Source: Paraburkholderia youngii (lineage in GTDB: Bacteria; Pseudomonadota; Gammaproteobacteria; Burkholderiales; Burkholderiaceae). From it: a DNA stretch of 64,000 bases. The position numbers and the translations under genes are program-made. The stretch covers positions 1,178,001-1,242,000 of the forward strand of contig NZ_JAALDK010000002.1 of NCBI RefSeq assembly GCF_013366925.1. Reading direction: 5' to 3'. Shown in pieces: positions 16,974 to 25,961 of this stretch (position 1 is the stretch's first letter; each line of letters starts with the position of its first letter). The notes below the pieces were generated by a model that saw only the letters and a program-made list of their open reading frames with translations, made no database searches and had not been told where the DNA came from.

Positions 16974-17020
16974 ACGTGGTCCGATCGTGCCGTTGCTCCT
17001 TTTCAGAGTCTTTCGTGAAC

Positions 17021-18871
17021 ATGATTGCCCAGTCTCCTTTCATCAATCTCCCCTTCCTCGAGCGCAATGTCGAGGTCGTCGAGCGAGCCGACGGCGCGGT
17101 CTATATGCGCAGCAAGGTGCCACTTGGTCCGGTCGAGGCGCATCTGCCGGGCGTCCTGAGGCGTCGTGCGGTCGAGCGCGCCGAGCAGCCATGGCTGAAA
17201 CAGCGCTGCCCGCGCACTGGAGACTGGCGCATGCTCAGGTACGGCGAGGCCTCTTTCCAGGTCGACGCCGTGACTCAGTGGTTGCTGTCACAACGTCTCG
17301 ACGGACGCAGCGTGATGGTGCTGAGCGGCAACACCCTCGAACATGCGGTCTTCGAGCTCGCGGCCATGCAGGCGCGCATGCCCTATGTACCAGTGACCCC
17401 GGCCTATTCGCTGCTAAGCACCGATTACGCCAAGCTCAAGGCGATGGTCGCGTTGATCAACCCAGCAGTGATCTTCGTGCAAAGCGCGAGCCAGTTCCGC
17501 GCGGCGCTGCACGCCGCCGTCGATTTATGTGACGCGCGCGTCATTTACGTCGATGAACCGGCGGATGACATCGACGCCACGGCGTGGGACGCGGTCCTCG
17601 CCACGCCGGTGGGCCCGGAGGTGCAGGCGTCGATCGGCGCCATTACGCACGATACGGTGGCCAAGTACCTCTTCACATCAGGCTCGACTGGCGAGCCCAA
17701 GGCCGTGCCGGTCACGCAGCGCATGCTGTGCGTGTCGATGGCCATGCACGCGCAGACTGTGCGCCGTAATCCCGCCGCTCCGGAATCCGTGCTGCTCGAA
17801 TGGCTGCCATGGAGCCACGTGGCAGGCGGTACGGCGATCTTCAACGGCGTCCTGCACGATGGCGGGACGATGTACATCGACGATGGACGCCCTGTGCCCG
17901 GCGAGTTTGCGAAGACGCTGCGCAACCTCAAGGAGGTTTCGCCGACAAATTTCAACAGCGTGCCTGCAGGCTACGCCATGCTTGCCGATGCGCTGGAGGC
18001 GGACGAGACGTTTGGTCAGCAGTTCTTCCGGCGCCTGCGGCGCCTGACCTCATCTGGCGCCAAGCTTCCCGACAGTCTCTATGAACGTCTGCAAACGCTG
18101 GCCGTTCGCCACCGCGGGCACCGCGTTCCGTTTGTGGCCAGCTATGGCTCGACCGAGACGTGCGCTGCCACCACGGTAGTACATTGGCCCACCGGGCAGG
18201 CCGGTCTGGTTGGTCTTCCGCAGCCTGGCGTCGAACTGAAACTGGTGCCGCTCGACGAAGAACGCTATGAAATCCGTGCGCGTGCGGCTTCTGTCATGAC
18301 TGGCTATCTGCAACAGCCGGGGCTGACGCGTCTCGCCTTCGACGACGAAGGCTACTACCGTCTGGGCGATGCCGTGACCTTCGTGGATCGGACAAAACCG
18401 GAGGAAGGACTCGCCTTTGCCGGTCGCGTCGCAGAAGAATTCAAACTGCAGTCGGGCATCTTCGTGCGCGTCGGTACGCTGCGCGTCGAGGTAATCAGCA
18501 GCGCCGCCCCCCTGCTGCGCGACGCGGTCGTCGCGGGCGCCGATCTGCCTTATGTGGCGCTTCTCGCATGGCCCAACCAGGAAGCATGTCAGGAACGTTT
18601 CGGCCTGCGCGACGCGCAGGCGCTTTCCTGCCACGCGCCATTCCACGACGCGTTGCGCGAATCACTGCTGCGCCACAACGGACGTCACACCGGTAGCAGC
18701 ATGCGCATCCGCCGTGTGATGCTGTTGAACGAACCGCCATCGATCGATGGCGGTGAGATAACCGACAAGGGCTATATCAATCAGCGGGCCGTTCTCGCGC
18801 GTCGCGCGGGCGCGATAGCGGCGCTATACGCGGACAAACCCGGCGCTAATGTCGTGACGATCGAAGAATAG
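17021..18871 (+). CDS. Feruloyl-CoA synthetase-like acyl-CoA ligase (copy 1)
   Basis: 616-residue adenylate-forming enzyme that would activate an aromatic or side-chain acid with ATP and CoA. The ATG at 17021 (MIAQSPFINLPFLERN) is chosen because it aligns with the start of copy 2; longer frames to 16922 lack a signal. The phosphate loop is FTSGSTGEPKA (from residue 218). The SYGSTET motif and the late ITDKGYINQR (around residue 583, catalytic lysine) follow the feruloyl-CoA synthetase subfamily. It is closely similar to the ligase at 31086-32951. Operator copy 2 precedes it. The divergent partner is a relic, so this ligase may now serve the second module. Confidence 0.85.
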   Translation: MIAQSPFINLPFLERNVEVVERADGAVYMRSKVPLGPVEAHLPGVLRRRAVERAEQPWLKQRCPRTGDWRMLRYGEASFQVDAVTQWLLSQRLDGRSVMVLSGNTLEHAVFELAAMQARMPYVPVTPAYSLLSTDYAKLKAMVALINPAVIFVQSASQFRAALHAAVDLCDARVIYVDEPADDIDATAWDAVLATPVGPEVQASIGAITHDTVAKYLFTSGSTGEPKAVPVTQRMLCVSMAMHAQTVRRNPAAPESVLLEWLPWSHVAGGTAIFNGVLHDGGTMYIDDGRPVPGEFAKTLRNLKEVSPTNFNSVPAGYAMLADALEADETFGQQFFRRLRRLTSSGAKLPDSLYERLQTLAVRHRGHRVPFVASYGSTETCAATTVVHWPTGQAGLVGLPQPGVELKLVPLDEERYEIRARAASVMTGYLQQPGLTRLAFDDEGYYRLGDAVTFVDRTKPEEGLAFAGRVAEEFKLQSGIFVRVGTLRVEVISSAAPLLRDAVVAGADLPYVALLAWPNQEACQERFGLRDAQALSCHAPFHDALRESLLRHNGRHTGSSMRIRRVMLLNEPPSIDGGEITDKGYINQRAVLARRAGAIAALYADKPGANVVTIEE

Positions 18872-18941
18872 TATTCCGAGCTGCCAATCACTGCTACGGC
18901 GCATCAGCTGGTGTCCATGCGCGCGGGCCGCGAGTGCCACG

Positions 18942-19079
18942 GGCATCAAGTATGTCTTGCTGAGCGCCGTTTCGATCCTGCTCTGGACCGCTGTTCACTA
19001 TTGGATGGCGGGTTGCAAATACGCACGGCTCAAGGATTCTGAACGGCAATGCAGCCTGCAGGTCAGCCAGAGCTCATGA
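18942..19079 (+). pseudogene. C-terminal relic of an MFS transporter
   Basis: In frame to a TGA at 19077-19079 the sequence reads GIKYVLLSAVSILLWTAVHY followed by WMAGCKYARLKDSE, a last transmembrane helix plus short cytoplasmic tail like that of MFS carriers; compare LRYAMIAPIIMVAIATWSFF near the end of the intact MFS gene in this window. No start or upstream helices are found. It appears to be what remains of a transporter gene between the ligase and the porin. Confidence 0.5.
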
Positions 19080-19280
19080 GTTCCATCCGCCTGACATGAC
19101 CGCCGGTAGCCATGGTCGTTTAAGGCGGCACCAGGCAAGCGCGCCACGCGAGCTTCTTTGATGACGCTCCCGAATGATTTTATCGGCCACTGGACTTAGG
19201 TGAATGCGCATTACTAAGCGTTGCATTGAATTGGATGGATTTAATAAGTTTATGGCGTTTATAACCACGGAGGAGATCGC

Positions 19281-20438
19281 ATGAAACTGAAGGAAATCAG
19301 TTGCGCAGCAACGCTGTCGTTGCTGGGCGTCGGACACGCATATGCACAAAGCAGCGTGACGCTATACGGGGTTGTGAATTCAGGCGTCACTTACATTAGC
19401 AATAGTGGCGGCCACTCGGTCTGGAAACTCGACAGCGGGATCGACCGGCCAAACGTATGGGGTTTAACCGGCCGGGAAGATCTGGGCAGTGGACTGGCGG
19501 CGCTTTTCAAGCTCGAAAGCGGTTTTAACCTGACGAACGGCAACATGACCGCGGCCGGCAAGATTTTCAACCGCGACGCGTACGTCGGCCTGACCAGCAA
19601 TCAATGGGGGACGGTCAAGATGGGGCAGATGTTCGACTACCTGTACCGCGACGTGACGTTCTATACGAATGGCGTGCAATTTGCACCTGCCTATTCGTTC
19701 CACCTCTCCTATGACATCGACCGCACCGCTGGCGAAGCGGTTGCGAACGCCGTCGACTACGAGACGCCGAACTATCGCGGCCTCCGGGCAGGCGTCATGT
19801 ACGGGTTCAGCAACGGCAATTCCAACCATGTGTTGAGCACCGGGCTCTCCTATGCGCCGCAGGGGTTGATGGGTCCTTTCTCTGGATCGCTGGCATACAC
19901 GCGCACCAATGGGAGCTCGTCACCGACGACCGACGCAACGATTGCCCAAATCGTGTTCCACGGCGATAAGGTTTATACGGTCGCCGCGGGCGCGCGTCTC
20001 CAGGTTGCCAACAATGCGTACTTGAACGCTGTGTATTCGTACACGAACCTGACGCTTCCGCTCGGTTCGTCGATGATTACTCAGGATTTCGAAATTGGCG
20101 GAAAGTATGAGTTCGCACCGGATCTGCATGCTGGCGTCGGCTATTCGTACTTCATGCAGCGCGGCGTGAACGTCCAGGGCCTGACGCCGACGCAGAAATT
20201 CGGCATTGCCAGCGCAGGGATTGACTACCTGCTGTCGAAGCGGACCAGTATCTACGCGTTCGGCACGTTCCAGCACGCCTTCGCCGGCAACCAGCCGGCC
20301 GGCAACTTCCTCGTGACCGGCGCACCGGTCTTCGGTCCAGTGGCCGGCACCGGCATCGGGCCGACGGGGGCGGCTGCCGGGTTTTCGAGCGGCAGCAACC
20401 AGGCCGCAGTGCAGATCGGGATCAGGCAGATGTTCTAA
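19281..20438 (+). CDS. Gram-negative porin (Burkholderia OmpC-like)
   Basis: 385-residue outer-membrane general porin. It has a signal peptide (MKLKEISCAATLSLLGVGHA, cleaved after AYA), first strand SSVTLYGVVNSGVTYISN, and a C-terminal strand ending IGIRQMF with the terminal Phe needed for assembly. GGAGGA lies just upstream of the ATG. It lies after ligase 1 and an MFS relic, so it probably admits the island's substrate through the outer membrane. A decayed relative lies after ligase 2 at about 33040-33222. Confidence 0.92.
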   Translation: MKLKEISCAATLSLLGVGHAYAQSSVTLYGVVNSGVTYISNSGGHSVWKLDSGIDRPNVWGLTGREDLGSGLAALFKLESGFNLTNGNMTAAGKIFNRDAYVGLTSNQWGTVKMGQMFDYLYRDVTFYTNGVQFAPAYSFHLSYDIDRTAGEAVANAVDYETPNYRGLRAGVMYGFSNGNSNHVLSTGLSYAPQGLMGPFSGSLAYTRTNGSSSPTTDATIAQIVFHGDKVYTVAAGARLQVANNAYLNAVYSYTNLTLPLGSSMITQDFEIGGKYEFAPDLHAGVGYSYFMQRGVNVQGLTPTQKFGIASAGIDYLLSKRTSIYAFGTFQHAFAGNQPAGNFLVTGAPVFGPVAGTGIGPTGAAAGFSSGSNQAAVQIGIRQMF

Positions 20439-20541
20439 GCACCGCAGCCTTCGGGCCGGCGCTCTTTATCCCATACACGTAGCTATGTTACGTGCCGGGC
20501 CTCCCGGGACTCCGGCACTTGAACCCGCACAAGGAGAAAAC

Positions 20542-20853
20542 ATGACCTTTTCACTCTATCGCAAGCTGGTATTGTCCGCGTCGATTACCGCCTTGAGCAT
20601 CAGCTTCGCGGCCCAGACTCAGGCCAAGCCTGCCAGTGCGCCGGCCGCAGCGTCCTCATCGGCTCCGGCCGCCTCGATGACGAAAGCCGAGATCAAGGCA
20701 CAACGCAAAGCAGCGCGCAAGGAACAGCGGGCAGCGAAGAATGCTGAACTGAAGAGAGTCGGGGCACAGGGCGGTCAGAGCGATTCGTATACGGACTATC
20801 CGGACAAGGCTCAGAACCCCCCGGCTAAAGTGCCTGCCGGAGCGAGCCACTAA
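20542..20853 (+). CDS. Small exported Ala/Lys-rich protein
   Basis: 103 residues starting at 20542, with AAGGAG 5 bases upstream. The signal peptide is residues 1-27 (ALSISFAAQTQA). The mature part is rich in Ala, Ser and Lys (MTKAEIKAQRKAARKEQRAA). It then ends with SYTDYPDKAQNPPAKVPAG. I do not recognise a named family; similar small basic periplasmic proteins are common in this group. It is followed by a strong terminator. Confidence 0.75.
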   Translation: MTFSLYRKLVLSASITALSISFAAQTQAKPASAPAAASSSAPAASMTKAEIKAQRKAARKEQRAAKNAELKRVGAQGGQSDSYTDYPDKAQNPPAKVPAGASH

Positions 20854-20871
20854 GTGGTTCACTGCTTGCGC

Positions 20872-20897
20872 AAAAAGGCGGACCCGTTCGCCTTTTT
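20872..20897 (+). terminator. Rho-independent terminator
   Basis: AAAAAGGCG (20872-20880) and CGCCTTTTT (20889-20897) with an 8-base loop, running into a T-tract. It closes the porin/small-protein region. Confidence 0.8.
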
Positions 20898-21142
20898 TGC
20901 ATCCGCGGAGCTTTTGCACTTCAACCTCGCGCTAGTGGATTGTCTCCGAGCGAGCGCGCTGCAAAATACGGCTCGAAGCATCCCACAGCGACGCAACGAG
21001 CGTCATTGGCAAGCACATCGCCACGTATCGCTCGGGCTGTTCCGTCAGGGCCCAATGTCGAAACAGGTCGACAATCCCACGTAGTCTTATCGGATCCATG
21101 CGCTCTCCGGTCGGTACATACCCGAATTCCTGACCATTAAAA
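20898..21142. other. Upstream region of the flavin reductase gene
   Basis: No recognised gene. A minus-strand frame of 87 codons (20932-21195) has no family signature that I can identify and overlaps the operator copy, so I do not call it. The region probably holds the promoter for the flavin reductase and Rieske genes. Confidence 0.4.
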
Positions 21143-21159
21143 ACTAAGGCAACCTTCCA
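21143..21159. promoter_or_regulatory. Operator motif copy 3
   Basis: ACTAAGGCAACCTTCCA, 65 bases upstream of the flavin reductase start. It matches the core TAAGG-x3-CCTT of the island palindrome; the outer arms are degenerate. Confidence 0.5.
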
Positions 21160-21224
21160 ATCAACTACTTGATCGACCATTAATTGGCTTTGCATTTGTG
21201 TCGTTTACATAGATTGGATTAACC

Positions 21225-21740
21225 ATGAGTTTGACTGTTGCACCAGAGTCCGGAGTCACGTTGCCGTTTACGAGCCGTGAATTTCGCAATGCCATGGGTC
21301 AGTTTGCGACTGGTGTTGTCGTTGTCACCGCTAACACGGAGGGCGAAGTCCACGCAATGACGGCCAACTCGTTTATGTCCGGCTCGCTCGAACCTCCGCT
21401 TGTTCTGGTTTCGATCGCGAAATCAGCAAAAATGCACGAACGGATAACCAAAGCGCAGAGCTTTGGCATCAGCATCCTGGCTCAGGATCAGGAATGGTGC
21501 TCAAACCATTTCGCGGGCAAAACCCATCCTGTCCTGGTGCCCATTTTCGTACAACTTGAACATGTACCAATCGTGGAAGGCGCAAACGTTCAGGTTGCGA
21601 CCGTTCTCCGTCACGCCTATGAGTGTGGCGATCACACACTGTTCGTGGGCGAGGTCACGGCGCTTGTTCAAGACCAAGGTCCGGCACCGCCACTAGTTTT
21701 CCACGCGGGCAAATACGCTGCGATCGCGGGCGCCAACTGA
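21225..21740 (+). CDS. NAD(P)H:flavin oxidoreductase (HpaC/HsaB type)
   Basis: 171-residue flavin-reductase-domain protein. Visible motifs are FRNAMGQFATGVVVVTA, AMTANSFMSGSLEPPLVLVS and a late HAGKYAAI. Such small reductases supply reduced FMN/FAD to two-component monooxygenases such as HsaA or HpaB. The candidate oxygenase in this island is the HsaA-like protein at 42904-44106, 21 kb away; the immediate neighbour is a Rieske oxygenase, which normally uses a different reductase. An operator copy lies upstream. Confidence 0.88.
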   Translation: MSLTVAPESGVTLPFTSREFRNAMGQFATGVVVVTANTEGEVHAMTANSFMSGSLEPPLVLVSIAKSAKMHERITKAQSFGISILAQDQEWCSNHFAGKTHPVLVPIFVQLEHVPIVEGANVQVATVLRHAYECGDHTLFVGEVTALVQDQGPAPPLVFHAGKYAAIAGAN

Positions 21741-21783
21741 TACACAGCAAGATCAGGCCAACATTCCCCAGCAGGAGACGCAA

Positions 21784-23043
21784 TTGCTGAGCAAAGAGAA
21801 GAACGAGCTACTGATCGCGACGTCGAAAGGCACACCGATGGGTGAGTTCCTGCGTCGCTATTGGCATCCGATTGCCGGGGTTTCGGAATTCGATACCAGG
21901 TTGATCAAGCCAATGCGTCTCTTTGGTGAAGATCTGGTTCTATACCGGGATTTGAGCGGCAATTACGGCCTTCTCGATCGTCATTGTGTGCATCGTCGTG
22001 CGAGTCTCCAATTTGGCTACGTTGAGGACAAAGGCATCCGCTGTGCCTATCACGGCTGGAAATTCGAGGCGGATGGCAAGTGCTCCGAGCGTCCCTACGA
22101 AGATACAGCGGTTCCCGACGCGACGGCCAGAGCCGGTCTCAAGATCACGAGCTACCCGGTCAGGGTCGCAGGCGGCATGCTTTGGACCTATATGGGTCCG
22201 ATTGAGACGATGCCCGAATTGCCTGTTTGGGAGCCCTTCAATTGGCAAAACGGGTTTTGCCAGATCGTGACCTCGGTCATCAATTGCAACTGGCTCCAGT
22301 GCCAGGAGAATTCGATCGACCCTATTCATTTCGAATGGCAGCACTCGAATTATTCGGTGCGTCGCATGGGGGGCACGAAAGAGAAATACGTTCCCAGGCA
22401 CACAGCACTCGATTTCACAGAGTTCGAATTCGGTTATCAGTATAAGCGGCAGCGCACGGACACCAATGCTGAGCATCCGCTATGGACCACGGGCCGCGTC
22501 TGTCTGTACCCAAATGGGTTCTTCCTCGGTGAGCACTTCGAATGGCGCGTGCCGGTCGATGACGGGCATACCCTGAGTATTTCCTGGTTTTATCTTCCAG
22601 TTCCGGCTGAAGCACGGCCCTATGTACAGGACCAGATCCCGACGTGGGAATCGCCTGTCATGGATGCGAATGGCAAATACCATGATTCGCATATTCTGAA
22701 CCAGGATTTCATGGCTTGGGTCGGGCAAGGTACGATTGCCGATCGCACGAAAGAGGTTTTGGGTTCAAGCGACAAGGGCGTGGTAATGCTGCGTCGCCGG
22801 TTCGAGGCCGACCTTCAGGCGATTGCGGAAGGTCGCGATCCGAAGGGACTGATCCGCGAACCGGAACAAGCCAAAAATGTGAGCCTGCCTGTCGCGTTCC
22901 CCGATGAACAACTTAAGGCCGTACCTCGCGAGCAGTGGATGCAGAATGAGAATTTTAAACGCCACCTCACGAATTTTGTTTTCTCGATCGGTCAGCCACC
23001 TGAGGTATTGCGCCAGTTGAAAGACGCAATCGGAGTCGAGTAA
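21784..23043 (+). CDS. Rieske non-heme iron oxygenase, phthalate-4,5-dioxygenase/LigXa-like (1)
   Basis: 419-residue oxygenase alpha subunit. TTG start at 21784 with AGGAG 7 bases upstream. The Rieske centre is CVHRRASL followed by RCAYHGWKF (C-x-H ... C-x2-H). The mononuclear iron site is in QENSIDPIHFEWQH (D, H, H). This subgroup includes phthalate 4,5-dioxygenase and O-demethylases such as LigXa, so ring hydroxylation or O-demethylation is expected. It is more distant from the other two Rieske proteins of the island than they are from each other. The reductase gene lies convergently just downstream. Confidence 0.88.
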   Translation: MLSKEKNELLIATSKGTPMGEFLRRYWHPIAGVSEFDTRLIKPMRLFGEDLVLYRDLSGNYGLLDRHCVHRRASLQFGYVEDKGIRCAYHGWKFEADGKCSERPYEDTAVPDATARAGLKITSYPVRVAGGMLWTYMGPIETMPELPVWEPFNWQNGFCQIVTSVINCNWLQCQENSIDPIHFEWQHSNYSVRRMGGTKEKYVPRHTALDFTEFEFGYQYKRQRTDTNAEHPLWTTGRVCLYPNGFFLGEHFEWRVPVDDGHTLSISWFYLPVPAEARPYVQDQIPTWESPVMDANGKYHDSHILNQDFMAWVGQGTIADRTKEVLGSSDKGVVMLRRRFEADLQAIAEGRDPKGLIREPEQAKNVSLPVAFPDEQLKAVPREQWMQNENFKRHLTNFVFSIGQPPEVLRQLKDAIGVE

Positions 23044-23092
23044 AACACGGCTTTACTTCGGCGGGCACAACATTGCTCAGGCTTCGTGATGA

Positions 23093-24127
23093 TCAGAGAT
23101 CGAGTGTGAGCGTCGGGCTCGCACTGCGCGAGCAACAGACGAGCATACATTGACGCTCGGCCTTCTCTTCGGCCGACAGGAGTTTGTCCGCGTGGCTCGG
23201 TGTGCCGTCAATGACCTTGACCTCACACATTCCGCAGGTACCTTGCATGCAGCCGTATTGAACGTCCACGTTATGGTCGAGCAGCACGTCGAGAATCGAC
23301 CGATCCTCAGGTATCCGATAAGTTGCCCCCGATTTTGCAAGCACGACATCGAATTCGGAAACCCCGCCGGTGGATGGAGGCTCCGCAGCCGAGAACCGTT
23401 CAAGATGAACTTGCGATCCAGGCTTTGATGACGCCGCGGCCTCGAACGCGTCGAGCATACCGGTGGGACCGCAGCAGTAGACGTGGGCGTCAGCCGGTGA
23501 TTCGGCGATCACCGTCGCCATGTTCACGCGCGTGCCGCCGGGGATCTCATCAAAATAGGTGTAGAGCCGTCCCCCAGTTGAGCCCTGCACAAACCGCTCG
23601 ATCTCCTTGAGGTAGGCCGCGTGTTGTCGGTCGCGCGCCGAGTAATGGAGATGCCATTCGCGGCCCAGCGCCTCTAGCTGGCGAACGATCGACCAGATCG
23701 GGGTGATGCCGATGCCGCCAGCGAAGAGAATGCTGACACGGGCACCCGGATCGACCGGAAACAGATTGCGAGGCGTGCTGATCTTCGTTAGGTCGCCGAC
23801 ACGCATCGCATCATGGACGTATTGCGACGCGCCCCTGCTGTTCGCGTCCCTTGCGATCGCGATTTCGTAGACCCGGGGCGTTCCTTGTGCGCTGACAATG
23901 GAATAAGAGCGGGACAGCCGTGAGCCCAGCCTGATATCAATGTGTGACCCGGCCTCGGCTTTCGGCAAATCGGAGCCATCCACGCGCTCGAGCACCAGAC
24001 TGATAGTATTTTTCGACTCCCAAGTCATGGACTTGATTCGCACATCGATAAAAGAATCGTCACTCAAGTTACACCTGTAAAAGCGATAGTTTTCAGAAGA
24101 TCGGGGGCAGGGGCGGCGGCGTTGCAT
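23093..24127 (-). CDS. Phthalate dioxygenase reductase-type flavo-iron-sulfur reductase
   Basis: Up to 344 residues: FMN domain (RLSRSYSIVSAQG), NAD domain (FAGGIGITPIWSIVRQLE; CCGPTGML), and a C-terminal plant-type 2Fe-2S domain (CMQGTCGMCEVKVIDG and a later C). It passes electrons from NADH to Rieske oxygenases and is the only such reductase in the window, so it probably serves all three. The ATG at 24127 has no Shine-Dalgarno; a TTG at 24067 (LSDDSFIDVRIK) has CAGGTG upstream and would give a more usual length, so the true start is uncertain. It follows the acyl-CoA dehydrogenase gene by 10 bases. Confidence 0.88.
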   Translation of the reverse strand: MQRRRPCPRSSENYRFYRCNLSDDSFIDVRIKSMTWESKNTISLVLERVDGSDLPKAEAGSHIDIRLGSRLSRSYSIVSAQGTPRVYEIAIARDANSRGASQYVHDAMRVGDLTKISTPRNLFPVDPGARVSILFAGGIGITPIWSIVRQLEALGREWHLHYSARDRQHAAYLKEIERFVQGSTGGRLYTYFDEIPGGTRVNMATVIAESPADAHVYCCGPTGMLDAFEAAASSKPGSQVHLERFSAAEPPSTGGVSEFDVVLAKSGATYRIPEDRSILDVLLDHNVDVQYGCMQGTCGMCEVKVIDGTPSHADKLLSAEEKAERQCMLVCCSRSASPTLTLDL

Positions 24128-24137
24128 CGTCCGCTAC

Positions 24138-25958
24138 TTAAATCAGATTGTCCGGAAGGTTTAGCAGCCCAGCATTTCCGCTCTCGATTCGTCGACACAG
24201 ACTATCGATGAGCGGCATTTGACGCTGCATCCAAACTTCGGCCAGTGCGAGTTTGCGAATCCGCGTCCGGTCGTCAACGAAGCGCGTCGTTCGACCGTCT
24301 GTTACGATGGCCGCAATTTCCGCCCACATCCATCCGAGATAGAGCACCCCGACAGCGGTCATCAGATCGTATGCCCCTGCCTCGAGCGCCCCCATATTAC
24401 GGGCGCTCATGTGTGTCAGGCGTTCCAACGATATTTCCAGGCGTTGCAACGCGTACTCGAGTGGCTGCAAATAATCATCGAGCCTTTTATCTTGGGAATG
24501 CCGGGCAATAAATTCGGAAATCGCGGTCGCAAAATGGTTCCACATACGTCTGTCGTGGGCCATGATTTTTCGGCTCGCCAGATCGGACGCGTGGATACCA
24601 TTCGCGCCTTCGTAAATCTGCGTGATTCGCGAATTACGGACCAATCGCTCGATTCCATAGTCTTTGACGTAACCGTGACCGCCGAAAACCTGCTGGCATG
24701 CGACAGTGGTCTCGAAACCCCGGTCGGTGAAAAACGCTTTCATCACCGGAGTGAGCAGATCAAGAATATCAGCCGCTTTCTGACGTGCTGCCCTGTCGCT
24801 CAAATATCGGGCTTCGGATTGCAGAACGGCGGCCTTCATTGCACCCGCACGTGCGCCCTCGGCAAATGCCGATGATTCGAGCAGTAAGCGTCGAACATCC
24901 GGATGTGCGATAAGCGGATCGGCAACCGTTTTCGTGTCACGAGAGCTGCTGGCCGCGCGTCCTGAACGACGTTCGCGAGCATATTCCACCGCATTCTGGC
25001 GCGCGATCTCCGCATGGCCGATACCCGATACGGCGGTACCGACACGAGCGTAATTCATCAGGTGGAACATTGGCGCCATGTTGGCCGTCGTTCCCTGACC
25101 TTCGGTGCTCTCTATGCGGTAGCCAACGGCGTTTTCGAAATCCAGCGCACAGGTGGCACTCGCTTCGATACCCATCTTGTGCTCGATTGAACGCACGTGC
25201 AACCCATTGCGATCACCTAGTGCGCCCGTCTGCGGATCGATGTTCTGCTTCGATACGAGAAACACGTTCACCGCGCTCAGGCTCTGAGGAACACGCCCCT
25301 CTTCGTCCACGGCTTTCGCGAGCACAATGTGGACAATGTTGTCCGTCAGATCATGGTCGCCGCCGGAGATGAAAATCTTGTTGCCGGTAATGCGCCACGT
25401 TCCGTCTTCCTGAGGCACAGCGCGTGTCGTGATCTGACGCAGATCCGTACCGGCTTGTGGCTCCGTCATGCTCATGGTCGCCGTCCATTCGCCGCTCGCG
25501 AGTTTGGGCACCACGTGCGTCTTGATCCAGTCCGGAGCAAGTGTGCCCAGCATATACGCCGCAGGTGAGCAGAAACTGCCGTACATCGAAAATGAATGAC
25601 CGGTTGCGGCACGCATTTCCGAAATCGGCACCGACATAACGGGCGGCAAGCCACCTCCACCGAGTTCGGCTGCGAGGCTCAATGAATGCCAACCCGCTTC
25701 GCGGTACGCATCCCATGCGGCCTTGAATCCGGCCGGAGTCGAAACCTGGCCGTCGTGAAAATGCGCGCCTGCCTCATCCGCCTTCTGATCAAGCGGGTGC
25801 AGCACTTCTTCGTGAAAAGTGGCGGCTGCCTCGATAACGGCGGACGTGAAATCGGGTGTGAGATCCGTAAAACCAGGAAGATCGGTCCGGTCTTCGATCT
25901 TTAGGAAATCATGAAGAATGAAAAGCCAGTCCTTGGCCGGGGCTCGATAGTTCGCCAT
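24138..25958 (-). CDS. Acyl-CoA dehydrogenase, large (about 600-residue) type
   Basis: 606 residues, matching the longer acyl-CoA dehydrogenases with an added C-terminal domain (DmdC-like group). It shows MSMTEPQAGTDL, GNKIFISGGDHD, the central helical domain, FGGHGYVKDYGIERLVR and QIYEGANGIHASDLASRK, where the Glu is the likely catalytic base. It would introduce a double bond in an acyl-CoA derived from a side chain made by the ligases. It is part of the minus-strand operon thiolase, fusion protein, dehydrogenase, reductase (gap 3 bases from the upstream gene). Confidence 0.9.
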   Translation of the reverse strand: MANYRAPAKDWLFILHDFLKIEDRTDLPGFTDLTPDFTSAVIEAAATFHEEVLHPLDQKADEAGAHFHDGQVSTPAGFKAAWDAYREAGWHSLSLAAELGGGGLPPVMSVPISEMRAATGHSFSMYGSFCSPAAYMLGTLAPDWIKTHVVPKLASGEWTATMSMTEPQAGTDLRQITTRAVPQEDGTWRITGNKIFISGGDHDLTDNIVHIVLAKAVDEEGRVPQSLSAVNVFLVSKQNIDPQTGALGDRNGLHVRSIEHKMGIEASATCALDFENAVGYRIESTEGQGTTANMAPMFHLMNYARVGTAVSGIGHAEIARQNAVEYARERRSGRAASSSRDTKTVADPLIAHPDVRRLLLESSAFAEGARAGAMKAAVLQSEARYLSDRAARQKAADILDLLTPVMKAFFTDRGFETTVACQQVFGGHGYVKDYGIERLVRNSRITQIYEGANGIHASDLASRKIMAHDRRMWNHFATAISEFIARHSQDKRLDDYLQPLEYALQRLEISLERLTHMSARNMGALEAGAYDLMTAVGVLYLGWMWAEIAAIVTDGRTTRFVDDRTRIRKLALAEVWMQRQMPLIDSLCRRIESGNAGLLNLPDNLI

Positions 25959-25961
25959 CGT

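Noticed and set aside
20932..21195. 87-codon minus-strand frame
   Set aside because: No family signature, no ribosome binding site, and it covers the operator copy upstream of the flavin reductase.
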